64,000 bases of DNA from Platerodrilus igneus. Lineage: Eukaryota; Arthropoda; Insecta; Coleoptera; Lycidae. Every line of letters starts with the position of its first letter. Positions within the stretch are counted from its first letter, which is position 1. The translations under genes were made by a program, and so were the position numbers. Location: the NCBI GenBank assembly GCA_036346225.1, contig JARFIW010001452.1, positions 1,674,001 through 1,738,000 of the forward strand, read 5' to 3'. The notes below the pieces were generated by a model, which was not told the origin of the DNA, did no database searches, and worked only from the letters and a program-made list of their open reading frames with translations. Shown here piece after piece: positions 11,514 to 22,640 of this stretch.

Positions 11514-12870
11514 AACTGTGTATAAATGAAATAGGAACAATTTATTTACGCGCCAGATTAATCAGTTTAGATAGTGAAAAACGGAAGATTATTAAGATAA
11601 AATTGTATTTCTAAACCAGAAGGTTGAAATTGCATAACGGGTAGAAACGTTAGGGTACATGAAAACTCAAGGATAGGCATAATTAGTTGTAATAGTTTAA
11701 ATCAAGCGCATGGGATAAGAAACGAAGCTTTCAAGTATAAAGGATCAATAATTTAAACGCATATTTTCATTTAAACAAACGAAAACGTTTGTTATACAAA
11801 TCCTAAGAAATGTTAAACTCGGTATTATTATTTTAATCGGATAGTTTATTTCAAAGAAATACCTGTTAGTTAAATGTCCAGTTCCGAGAACGGAATTATA
11901 CGTTGAGACAGAATTTCATTGGAATTGTTTGTAACGGTCGGTCCGACCAGCTGCTAATATAACAAGTGCTTTGAAAACTAAGTGAAATAAAAGATCTATA
12001 ATGTAAAATAAATAGAGAACACGTATAATAAAACGTTGGTTTCAACACACGTCTAAAATACACAGGAGATTTGAAGGCCAACAACAATATCGATTTTCTG
12101 TAGAGTAAGAGGTGTTTTAACAGAGACAATAAATATGAGTGAAACGAAGAGAGGTAGCCAACAGGTGGAACGTTGTAATGGGGGAAAGCAATATCATTAG
12201 TCTAAGGCTAGCAGTTTTGAGAAACTCGCGTTCTTTTATGTTATTGAAAGAATTTCGCTATAACAGCAGGATAAACTCGGAATTTTTCAGACGCTACGAT
12301 TAAAATTTGGAGAATTGGTTTTAAAAATAAGCTTTTCGATGAAAGAGGTTCCGTGAGGGGTCTACGAAAGCGTATAAGTACACCGGGAGAAATTATTAAA
12401 CTTCTCTTGCTCTTGCTGTTAGATCTTAACAGTTTCTATCAAACTGTATGTACCAATGTGTAAATATTTTCTTACTAATGGAAACTTGTTAATATGTGTA
12501 AATAAAGAGGTTGTATGTTTTGTTGCATTATTTGAGTGGTAATTTCATTTGACAGTGTTTGTGAGAAAGGAATGTACTTAGGATGGTAGGTATTCTAGAA
12601 GAAGCAGATTTCTGAGTTAGCCAGGGTGTGCAGATGAAGAAGGAGGCGTTCCAAAGGAATAGTAAGAATTCTTTTTAATTTTATTTTCAGAAAATTTTGT
12701 GACGGCCCAACAGAGGCGATTCCGATTTTTTTGGAGATCCACAGCAATTTTATGACGCCCAATCTGTGTGACGATAATTTTTGTAAGTTCTACTGCAATT
12801 ATATGTTGGCCCAAGCGTGTGGCTTGATTAATATTTAGGGAGAGCTTGAGTGCTATCGACTTCCACAGCA
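11514..12870 (+). repeat. LTR copy D (3' LTR, internally deleted)
   Basis: Starts near TGTGTATAAATGAAATAGG and ends CCACAGCA (12870) against a (TA)n tract. The U3 part (11640-11790) resembles 58985-59140 of copy C (aaaactcaagga / atcaataatttaa). A TATA box cgtataagta lies at 12371-12380. After it the sequence jumps directly to the 8336-8652 segment of copy A, so about 500 bp of the R region seen in A and C is missing. Poly(A) signal AATAAA at about 12502. The 3' end holds three PBS-like modules (12694-12746, 12747-12797, 12798-12870). Confidence 0.6.
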
Positions 12871-12874
12871 AAAT

Positions 12875-12878
12875 ATGT

Positions 12879-12923
<45 letters not shown>
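12875..12923. repeat. (TA)n microsatellite between LTR copies D and E
   Basis: Nearly pure TA dinucleotide repeat with one interruption, bounded exactly by the end of LTR D and the TGTAGTGG start of LTR E. Confidence 0.95.
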
Positions 12924-12926
<3 letters not shown>

Positions 12927-14816
12927 AGTGGTTTTAAAGGGTTAAATTTATGTATGAACAAGGCAATTTCAAACACCCTGTATAGAGGAAACAACCATAA
13001 TTTACGTGCAAAATTTATTACATTTGGTTGATTGAAAGTAACAAGTATTACCATAATTTTACAAGTAGGGATTAAAATTTAATAGGTTCGTGAAGAAAAT
13101 AAATTGTATAAGCCAATAGAAATTATTATTTAATTTAATTGCGTTTAATTCAAAGGAATATAACGTCTACAACGCATAAGAGCGTGAAAAATCGATAATT
13201 CCAAGGCGAAACGCTTTACTAACAAAAAACACGTCGAAAATATGAATTACCTTGAAACGCAAACTCCTAGAAATGTTATTTTAAAACGTTCGTTAATTAG
13301 ACACAGGTGCATGTTTTGAAAGGTCAACTTCCCGTTATTTGTGTAAATAAAGCTCAAGATTCAAGGTATATTGTGCAAACGGCTGGATGTTTCGCATAAA
13401 TGCTAACCAAAAATTTCCTTAAAGCGCAGAAGGGATGGACAATCAATGATATGGTTCGGAATGAGACAGGCATAATAGCATTTCACTTCGAAACGTACGT
13501 ATTCAGTTCACGTGGGTTAGATAGCGCGCAGACAGTAATATCGATTTTCTACCACTCAAACAAGGTTAGAAGGAAACATATAAAATGCATAAGAGAGGAA
13601 TAAAGTTAATACAGGCGAGGTTTCAAGACGTTACTGAAATATATCATTGGTCTAAATAGTTACTTGTACAACAGACGAACACGGAAAAATTGAATGCGGG
13701 TTTTTGGGAAAATATCGTATCAACGAGCTAAATTTCAAAGATTTTGAAAACGGTTATACCAAAATTTGAAGAACGAGTTAGTTTAATTAAATATTTCGTA
13801 TTAGGAGGGTTTGGAGAGGTTACACTAAGAATCGTATAAATACGAGAGAAGTGTTATTAAGTTTCTCTTTGACTTCGCTCTTTGACTTCGTTGCTTACTA
13901 TGTACAGAAATCTACTAACGAGCTTGTAGGTATTTAAAATTTATAAATAGTATAGTGTTAAATTGTTGGCCTCCTAGTTTGAAACGCGGAAAGTGTCGGT
14001 TTATATTTAACTGAGGTGCAATAGATATTTTAAAAAGCTCGTAAAGTAAAGTAACGTAAATTAATTTCTGCAATAATAAAAAAGTGTAATATACTTGGAT
14101 TTGGATTTGGATGGATCTTGAATAAATAGCATGCAGCACAACTTAGATGGTGTTCATCTATAAATAGCTGAAGGCGGCAAGCAGAGCAGAACCACGAAAC
14201 CTAGAGTGCAGGAACTTAACTTCATCGTCAACGGAGAAAGGATCTTCAAGAAATTCTAGGTAACGCATTAGAATTTGCTGTTTTTTATAAACTATGAAAA
14301 CTATTGTGATGTGTGAGAGTGAACTTTGATGGTATTTTGCATTATTTTGCGTATTGAAAATAAAACGTATAACTAACTTTAATTATGGTATTTGAATATA
14401 AATCTAAAGGTGTATATAAAGCTTATTAACGTTCCTCATGAATTTAAAATTTTATTGTTAAGAGTACATGGGTTTTTGTGTTTGTAGTAAGAGTATGCCA
14501 AGTAAAAAGCATACATTAATAAAATAAACTGGGTTATCATGAGCTCACCATACTCCAGAGTGTACTAATTAGAAATAATTATAAAGAAAAAGAAAAAAAA
14601 AAGGTATTATTTAGGGCCCATTTACTCCTGTTACATTCAATGTGTTTGATATTTCAATTTAAAAACCTGGACTTTACAAAGATAGAATTTATTGAGGTGT
14701 AACTTGAGCACCGAAATGTAAATAATCTTGAATTATTATTTGTGAATAGTGGTAAATTAATAAATGCTCGAATTTTTTTTACGCTGGCGAGGTCTTATAG
14801 GAGTTACACGGCAATA
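12924..14816 (+). repeat. LTR copy E, solo LTR inserted in a TA microsatellite
   Basis: Begins TGTAGTGG directly after (TA)n and ends TTACACGGCA followed by atacatatatata, so both ends touch TA repeats. The opening (tagaggaaacaaccataatt..acgtgcaaaatttatt) matches the start regions of copies B (about 48630) and C (about 58865). A TATA box tataaata lies at 13834-13841, followed by a pyrimidine-rich stretch (tttctctttgacttcg) also seen in other copies. The segment 14520-14630 (ctgggttatcatgagctcacc, gggcccatttactc) corresponds to 8185-8270 and 60480-60560. No coding sequence is present, which fits a solo LTR of about 1.9 kb. Confidence 0.6.
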
Positions 14817-14875
14817 CATATATATATATATAAATATATATATATATATCTGTGTGTGTGTGTATGTATATAGTA
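14817..14875. repeat. TA/TG microsatellite after LTR E
   Basis: A TA dinucleotide run passing into gtgtgtgtgtgtatgtatata. It is the right half of the tract that LTR E appears to have entered. Confidence 0.9.
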
Positions 14876-14939
14876 AAAGTAAAGTAGGATTAATGAGTCT
14901 TAAATTAATATAAAGTAGAAATGAATTATTGGAAAGTGA

Positions 14940-15203
14940 CTCAAATTCAGCTACTCCTGTCCCGATGAGCCCCAATTAGGGCGAAACGCGTCGACAGGGT
15001 GTCCTCGTGTTAATGAAGACGAACTAATAGTTTTAGGTTTAAAATCTGTAGGCTCTAAGAAAAAGTTTAATGTGGTAAAAGATGACTTCTCATCTATTAC
15101 CAGAGATGACATTTTAGAGTTCTTACCGTTTCCAACAATTTTAACTGATAATGACAGCATTGTTTACATTTTTACAAATAACATTAATATAAAGGAAGCT
15201 TAA
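14940..15203 (+). CDS. Unassigned open frame with stop and poly(A) signal, possible host terminal exon
   Basis: An 87-codon frame between a TGA (14937) and a TAA (15201). Its first 24 codons run through the hammerhead motif and are probably not native coding sequence. From about 15012 on it reads NEDELIVLGLKSVGSKKK, then KDDFSSITRDDILEFLPFP and a final TNNINIKEA. The amino-acid balance is protein-like, unlike the surrounding AT-rich DNA. A poly(A) signal AATAAA lies at 15241, 38 bp after the stop. I do not recognise the protein. It may be the last exon of a host gene whose acceptor side was overrun by a PLE fragment, a retro-copied fragment, or chance. No start codon or splice site could be fixed. 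Confidence 0.35.
   Translation, partial: LKFSYSCPDEPQLGRNASTGCPRVNEDELIVLGLKSVGSKKKFNVVKDDFSSITRDDILEFLPFPTILTDNDSIVYIFTNNINIKEA
14956..14998 (+). ncRNA. Type I hammerhead ribozyme motif, core mutated
   Basis: Stem I is CCTGTC (14956-14961) with GACAGG (14993-14998). The catalytic box reads CCGATGA where CTGATGA is required. Stem II is GCCC/GGGC around CAATTA. The GAAA box is followed by CGCGTC, giving the palindromic stem III ACGCGT and a GUC-type cleavage site before GACAGG. It is the third copy of the motif found at 58440 and 58671. Hammerheads of this form occur in Penelope-like elements. The U-to-C change in the core should abolish or strongly reduce cleavage. Confidence 0.75.
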
Positions 15204-15249
15204 TATGTAAAATATTTTGTAGTTGGCATGAGAGGTTATAAATAAATGA

Positions 15250-17790
15250 TTTCTGCTTATTGATGCTGTATATTGACATTCTTATACCTAAATAATTCAA
15301 TATTTTAGTAACGGCGATAGATAAAAATATAATTTATAGACTATTGTAAAACTATATGGGTTGACTATTATTTTGAATCAAAAAATGACAGACGATCAAA
15401 GTAACTCCACTCGAAGCTTAACTTTGATCAGCCCTATTTATTTTTGTAAATTAAACAATGTAATCCAAAAAAATGTGTATTCTCTAAAATTCGAGATGTC
15501 CAAATGATGCAATTCGGCTATAATTTTAGGCATTTCCAATTCACATAAGTTTAACTATAATCGACAATTAAAGTTCAAATCTGATCAGTGTCACCCCGAT
15601 CCGTGGTACATTACTTATATAAACAAAGAATTGATTTAATTTTGATAATAGTTTCAATTTGCTAATTCAAAACGCAATAAATATATTACAAATATTCGAC
15701 AAGTATGGTCACCTCGCCCGGGAATACTCTAATATTTTCATAGTGCCAATAATTAGTAAAAGAGTTAAATATCTTTTAATCAATGAGGAATTAGGATTGG
15801 AGCCCCATACAGCGAACTTTACCAGGCGTTTCAAAACATCCCTGCACGCACTTTTATCTGTACAAATTCAAAACCTGTTGAAGGCAGTTTCATAAGTTAA
15901 AATTCATAAACCGGTTTTTTAAAAAATCGGTATTTGTATAAACCGATGCTTTTTAAAAAATACCTAAACAATTCATAAAACTTCACCTATATTTTACACA
16001 GAGTCTATATACCACTTTATATGCATATGAGCGGAAATGTTTTAGAGCTATTAGAAGCTTGCTATCACCTGGCATAAAACATAGTCACTTAATTAAATCC
16101 TTATAAACTCAAAAGAAGTACATAAATTCTTGGTTGGCATGCTTTTACCTATCGTAAAATTTGTTTAATTTATTCCAGTTTCACAAGAATACTAACGCCG
16201 ACGTGCTTTATATTCAATTTGCATTTTAAATCAGTTTTAGTAAAAACTAAACTTTGTAAAAACACGCAGTAAAATTGATTTTATTTTATCAATTTCTGCA
16301 AGCAATATACGACTTACGCTAGGTGTTAATTATTGTATTTTCATGCCTACTACATATTGATGCAATAAAAAGCTAATTATACTCATTACCCTCTTCTTAA
16401 AAGGAAAACAAATAAAAGAGACTTATGTTAAAAAATTATGTCTTACAAAAACCGGTATTATACTGAATAATCATTTTTAATTAGATGTCTAAATAAATTA
16501 TAATGATTAACAAGTTTTCTAACCTCTAATATTTAGTTAAACGCATATAATTTATTCCTTGCTTTCAGTAAAGGATGGAAACATGCTTGAGCCGCCGGAC
16601 ACTTATAGAAGAATTTAGAAACCTTGTATTGAATAACAGACAAGAGAGCGTATACGACTTGGCAGCAGCTAGACAAAGATAAGGATAGACGTTGGTTGGC
16701 CATGCGTTACTGTTATAACGTGATTGGTGAATTTGTTGCAGTTAAACCTACTGCCATTGAACGTAGGCTTACTTTGTCTAAAACCGCGCCCTTTTCAAGT
16801 AACCATCTTGGTTTCCATGACGTCAGGAATAAAGGAGGTGTTCTGTTAGAATTTTTCTTTCTGTGGAATACGAACTGAAAGAGTTAAAATCAGACTGTTT
16901 TATGAGGGAAAGATCCAAATTTAAATAGGATAATATGGATTTTTATGCATTAGCTTGAACATTCACCTAAGGAATATATTTTATATAAAAATCTTTGAAA
17001 CGAATGCTTTATGTGTTTACCTAGCGCAGGAGAGAACCGCTACGTGAGTGTGAACTTGGCAACGAACCCTCTCAGTAACAAATTTCGGTGCGTGAAAATC
17101 ATACCTACATGTAAACTGAGTCGAAATCATTAACATTCTTTCATTTAATTTTTCATAAAGTATAGAGTGTCATTGATTGATATTTCGGGTGTTGTTAACT
17201 GCACTATTCCTAACGATAGAATGGTAAACTGAATATGCTAAATGAGTAAAAAACATGATTAAATTACTATAAAGTTGCTTTAATATCACCGCCTTGTGCA
17301 TTCCGTATTATTTACAATAAGTTAAAGAGCGTTGTCGACTATTAAACAATGTCTAACGCCTTAGTTAATTAGTGTATTATCTACTTCAATACGATATTTG
17401 CAATTTGCAATTAAAACATGTAAAACATAACCCTCAAAAGACGCGTACATTTCTAGGACTAGAACAACGCATTTCCAATAATATAAATTACATAGAAAGC
17501 TACTAATTGCCATTAACAGTAAGTGATAATTATGCCTTAGTGTACACATAAACCAAACATTTAGAAAGACACCTCACTATACCATGTCCAAAAAGTTTTA
17601 ACGCGCTTCACATTAATTGATTATTAGGCCTTAGTGCACTCTCAAACCATAAAATTGCTTGTTTCACTAGATACCGCAGTCATATTTCTCTTGTAGACGA
17701 ATCTACTTTTGTTGTACGTTTTATTATCTGTAATATGGATGATACTAATCAGGGCCCAAGCTAAGGGTATCTGCCGCCCGGGTGCAAAAT
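15250..17790. other. AT-rich stretch without recognisable genes
   Basis: Only short frames without family signatures are present (for example 15659-15895 and 16696-16878 on the plus strand). The 16570-16850 part is less AT-rich, contains a CCAAT-like gtgattggtga and might be an old exon or promoter, but nothing supports this further. Confidence 0.5.
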
Positions 17791-17797
17791 ATAATTA

Positions 17798-20456
17798 AGG
17801 ACCTTGCAGCAAAAGGTACGCAAGTCCAAATTTTAAGTTGGTCGGGAATATAAAAGAAAAACCTTTTTAAAAAATTTATTATTTCAATGTTTAATCATTC
17901 AATTTTATTATAAAATTCACATATTCACACACATTTTTATGAAGTTTCAAATCAAGTAAAACAATTTATAGAAATGCTGTGATTTTTTAAATTTAGGATC
18001 TGCCTCTCTTTTGCACCAAAATCCAATAAGTTTGTCACTTTTTATTTAAATTTCAATAATAAAACACATTAATTTGAATAAATGTTTATTATATAGAAAA
18101 GAAATCAGTACGAATAAACATGAAAGAGAAATAGAAACAAAAAAATAATCACTTCTAAAAAAAATGTAAATTTAAAGGTCTACTTAAGCCTGATCATCAT
18201 CATCTTCACTGGAAATGTCATTACCCGGTCCGATAGTTTCACTTTTGAGAACCCTGTAGAAGTACAGTTTATTTGGTGGAACATAGTTCTTTACCAGTTA
18301 CATAACATCTTTGTATTTAGCTGTTTTCAGCTGCAAACTATCATCATACATCGGTTCCTGAGGAAGAACAGATAAATTAGCTTGAAGATTCCTTGCGATG
18401 ATAAAATAGTCAAAAACAGGCATTCCAGCTGAAACACTGACTGCAACGGTTTCAATGTAATTTTTGCTATATTCAAAAATGCGATATTTTGATATCTTAA
18501 ATCTAGTTTTCTCTGCATTTGTGATGATTTTTTTAAAATGACCTTCAAAATGTTGAGTAAAGTTAATGATCATATTTTGTTGGACGTTAATAACTTTAAA
18601 ATTTTTAGAAGCACGCTGAATACATTCAGCATATTCACTAGCGGTGAAAATATAGTCTTTTTTTCTATTGTACTTCTCTATAACACCAAAGCACCTATCA
18701 CAAGGCAAGAAACTGTGCTCTGGTTCAGGAAAGCGATGAATGATCTTCTCAAAAGACGAACTCTTCCATAAATTATACAAATATTGGACTAGTGTTGAGT
18801 TTTTGTGCTGCTGCATTGTCTGAGAATAGGTGTAGCTGTTTTACTGTGCTTGGTAAAATATTATCTAAGTAGCGATTTAAGAAAGATATAACCGTGTTTA
18901 GTGATTTACGTGCTGTGGTTTCATTGTATAAATAGAAGTGAGCCATGTCTGTTTTCGCTGAGTGGATACAAAAGTTTTATGCCCATAATTGACGTTTACA
19001 GAACGCTTCACCCACTGGAATTTTAGGCAATGGAAGGTTCTGCTGATAATCAAAAGTTAATACATCACACTCGTCATTTGTTGAAGCAAGTTTACTTTTT
19101 TTAAATCAACAAAAAAAACATCTTTGGATTGGTGAATCTTTTTTTCTGTCTCTATTTGAAGGGGTTCTTCGCTGTCTAATGTCTTATCCTTCAATTTAAT
19201 ATCCAGCATGTCGCACTTTTTACACGTGTCTGAACGTGGAGAACCAAAGCTATATTTAAAATTTTCTTTGAAGTATCTGTAGTAAAAATCATATGTAACA
19301 ATAGATTTAGCAGATTGTAGGAGATCCGGTTCATATTGCTTCAAATACAGATCGTACATTGTTTTGATGTTCAAGTTCAAGTTCAACAGATAGTAACGAG
19401 AGCTTTTATTTCTACTATAATGCGATTCACGTCGTGGAAAACTTCTTATATGAGAATCGACTTTCGAGAGCCATTCATTTGTAGTATTGTGGTGTTTCCC
19501 ACGTTGAGACATAGCAGGTGTGGTAACGTCGTGGTCACGATATTGCTTAGAAATATTATCCACGCGTTTTATTGAGATGCCGCGAAGAGACGCAAACCCA
19601 TTTCTACAAACTTTGACTTGTTTAGTCCCTAATTTAATAAAATACTTATGTGAACAGCTTCTTTTTTTTCCTGTACCTGATTTTGATCTTTCTCTTTCAA
19701 CAGTTCCAGTTTTAATCAAACCTCCCAAATATACATTTTGCATATTAGTCTCTCCCAATTTGTTAAATATTTTCAATATTATTTCTCCCTCCTCATCATT
19801 TATTTTTACTGAAACACATATTTTTTACAACAACAATCTGGACCGGTTTTTCTTTTCCCGATTTCTTTACCCTTATACTTTATATATCTCTTACCAGTAG
19901 CAATAGATTCCTTTTCGTTTCTATAACGACGGATTCATGGACTTTCTTTTTTTACATGTTGTACTACTCTCTGGTGGGCCCGTAGTGCAACTTGTTGACG
20001 GGCCTGGATTCAGAGAAACTTCACTGTCATCACTACTTGAATAATTATTTAAGTCCTGCTCAGAAGGCTGATAATTATCAGACGATCCACTATACTAAAT
20101 GATTCATAGTCGTTCATATTAACGGTTTATCTTAAGCAATAACAATATATTTAAACTTTTACAGAATAAAAAAATAAGAAAAACACTTTCACAGTTCGAA
20201 TGCCAAGCGTGTACTGACTTGTCACGGATGATGCAATAGTTATGTTTGATGCAAAAGAGAGGCAGGTCCAGATCTGCCGCACTTTTTCACCAAACGTAAT
20301 AGGGTGGTAGATCCAAAATTCCCTATAACTTGCTTGTCTTTTATCGGACTTGCTTCTTTTATGTACCAAACGATTTGTTATTTTTTTGTAAATTTGTAGG
20401 GAAATAAAAGTGAAACGGGAAAAAATTGACTTGCCTTACTTTTGCTGCAAGGCCCT
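17798..20456 (-). mobile_element. DNA transposon with TIRs and DUF7869-like protein
   Basis: Terminal inverted repeats are visible. At the left, aggaccttgcagcaaaagg and the next 10 bases (17798-17826) match the reverse complement of 20428-20456 with about five differences. Outside both, a CTGCCGCCC/GGGCGGCA-type segment (17771-17780 and about 20461-20470) extends the symmetry, so the true ends may lie slightly further out. The only coding traces inside are pieces of one protein on the minus strand. No clear target-site duplication was found. Total length about 2.66 kb. The superfamily is not one I can name from the ends alone. Confidence 0.65.
18298..19776 (-). pseudogene. DUF7869-like transposon protein, broken in at least three frames
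   Basis: The N-terminal piece (19776-19057) contains VCRNGFASLRGISIKRVDNI, then a linker with RGKH, SFPRRESHYSRNKSSRYYL and FGSPRSDTCKKCDMLDIKLK with a Cys pair that may bind zinc. After a frame break, 19057-18820 reads in pieces HSAKTDMAHFYLYNE-like and LHLFSDNAAAQ-like sequence. The C-terminal piece (18816-18298) contains HSFLPCDRCFGVIEK. This order, with an F-S-D-N box in the middle, matches a family of insect and marine-invertebrate proteins carrying an RNase H-like DUF7869 domain, often found inside mobile DNA. A transposase role is inferred from its position between inverted repeats. At least one frameshift and stops near 18830-19050 break it. Confidence 0.6.
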
Positions 20457-20493
20457 AAATTTGCCGCCCCTATAAAATATAAATACAAATAGT

Positions 20494-21034
20494 GTCAAGG
20501 CTGAATTTTTGTTAGGAAACTGATACATTTTAGGCAGTTTTTTGTGACACCCACGTGAAAATCTACAAACACCTACTAAAAATAGTTTGAATGGAACGAA
20601 GTGAGAAAGGTTAAACTGGTGGTGAAGAATTCTCACCACAATCATGTAGCACATTTATAAAAAACTTCTTTCGAAGTTAGGTAAAAAATATGATTTCATA
20701 ACCTGACACCTTGGATGTGCACAAAAGAGTAAGGAAAACGTATCCACAATCCACTGAAGCCATAGTGTTATTACCTAGTTAATCTATTATCATATTACAC
20801 GAAATGTATATTGTGGAAATTTATAAACGGGGTTGCATTAAAAACAGTAGATACCACATTTCGAACATCCAATGTGAATTGTGGTGAAAATTCATCATCA
20901 CTTTTTTTAAACTTTTTCAATAAGTTTCCATTCAAACTATTTTTTAGCAGATGTTTACATATTTTTAACGTAATGTCGCCAACAACTGCCTAAAATGTAT
21001 CCAAGTTTTTGTAATAAAACGCCAGCCTTAATTG
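20494..21034. mobile_element. Foldback/MITE element with about 140-bp inverted arms
   Basis: The left arm (20494-20640) and right arm (20865-21034) are imperfect inverted copies: gatacattttaggcag at 20522 faces ctgcctaaaatgtatc at 20986, tagtttgaatgga faces tccattcaaacta, and tctcaccacaat faces attgtggtgaaaa. The outer parts aaggctg and cagcctt extend the arms to about 20494 and 21034. The middle (20641-20864) has no reading frame. It lies directly beside the DUF7869-like transposon. Non-autonomous; the helper is unknown. Confidence 0.75.
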
Positions 21035-21189
21035 TAATCCGTAACTTTTAACTTGTTTGAAGAATGAAAAATCATCACGGTTGATATGAACTATATTATT
21101 GATATAAATTACAACGGAACTTAGATGTTACAAACTTACGAACTAATATACATAAATTGTAAATTTCAAAAACGACTTTCCAAAGATTA
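21035..21189. other. Short AT-rich spacer
   Basis: Nothing recognisable between the MITE and the broken end of the R1-type LINE. Confidence 0.5.
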
Positions 21190-22640
21190 AATAACCCGGC
21201 AGCAAAGACACACGGGGCTAACACAGACACGCTTCCAGAGCTGCATCTGAAGTGATTCCATCATACGCCGGTGCCTTCTTAGGGTTCATCCTCCTAAGAG
21301 CCCTTACGACCTCGTAAACTAAGATTGACTTATCAGCACCTGTCCCTTGCGCCTCTGTAGCTTCCCGACGTACTAAATCGTGCGAACCCTCACCCTCCTC
21401 AGGATTATTCGATGGGAAGAATTTCTGTAGCAGATATTCTGCCGTGGTTTTACAACCTTCCGTGTATTCTTACACTTTAAAAAGTTCATAAATACAACTC
21501 CGCTTGCGCGGTATACTAGACACCACCGGAAGTTGGTAACGCTAATCTTTGTACAGATTTTGGCGCGCCCATCTGTCAATGACGTCACCAATATACAAAT
21601 TAAATACGCCATTGACGGAAAATGTGCCAATTTTCGTACAATAGTTTATAACAGCGAAATACTCACATGAATAGGTCGCTGAGTTAAAGTTGGCTTCTGT
21701 TGACGTCCATCAGGGCTACTGATGGCCCCTTTAAGGCAATTAACGGAGGGTACGCCTAACGTCCATCCAAATGGTTTCGACTGGATCTCAGGGCCCAACT
21801 CCGGAGTATTTAAAGATGGTGACTGCTCCGGTGCTGTTGACGGAACATGGCCTCCAATTTGTTCCCGGGGTCGTGGACTCGGTTGCCCTAGGTGGCTTCA
21901 AATTGTCTCCTACCTATGTAGGGAATAAACAGGGAAAACCAGGTATAGGAGCGACAAACAGTTAAACAAGGCAAGGAAATCTACATAGATACAAGATAAG
22001 GCACGATACGATACCTGAACAAAACCGCTCTTCACGAAGGTCAGAGGCAAAAAGCCGCGTTACCGAGCCCATCGGAAAAACCCCACTTTTCTGTCCTTTT
22101 ACGCGTCGGCGCACCGAGTCTTTTAAATTTAAAGGCGCGAAAACTTCCGCACATAAAAATTAAGCTAAGAAAATATTTAGTGCCACTTTGGCACGTAACA
22201 GTATTCGCCATTTGTTTTTCTTATGTTACTGAGCACGATTTTTTGTTGTTTACCCCTTAATACGCGGAATGCGGTTCCACATATTTCCTTCTCGGAGTTT
22301 CGCGGGCAAAATTATTTAATTTATTTGTTAGCGTTTCTTCTATTAATATTTATATATGCGATTGCTTTGATTATATTCAATTCTTCGTTGTTCTCTTATT
22401 TCTCCCGAGGCACGTTAATAGCGACGCATTAGGTTATGCGTTTCTGCCCGCTTGGTGGTTAGTTCCCAGGCCACCAGAATACGTTGTCTTTAAATGTTTT
22501 CTTTCGCGGCATGGAGTACGACGACGCGTCTACTACCGCGTCGTTTAACTTTTTCGCGAGTGTTTCTATTTGAACGGCCTCTCGGCAGTTTAATAGCTCG
22601 TTTTCGAGCGCGCGGATGCTTTCGCCAAACTTTCTTTAAA
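21190..22640 (-). pseudogene. R1-type LINE linker and start of reverse transcriptase, 3'-truncated
   Basis: Following the endonuclease on the minus strand there is a broken linker with a VFWW box (about 22490) and an R-x-L-R-G-K segment (about 22270). At 21460-21210 it reads EYLLQKFFPSNNPEEGEGS and EVVRALRRMNPKKAPAYDGI, the box that opens R1-clade reverse transcriptase domains. A stop follows at about 21207 and the sequence ends at about 21190, before the catalytic palm. The element therefore lost most of its reverse transcriptase and all its 3' end. Confidence 0.7.

Noticed and set aside
11261..11515. 84-residue minus-strand frame rich in Leu, Tyr and Ser
   Set aside because: Complement of the C-depleted ATAG-rich tract; low complexity, no family.
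12617..13054. 145-residue minus-strand frame
   Set aside because: It runs through LTR D, the (TA)n tract (a Tyr-Ile repeat) and LTR E, and is a product of the microsatellite.
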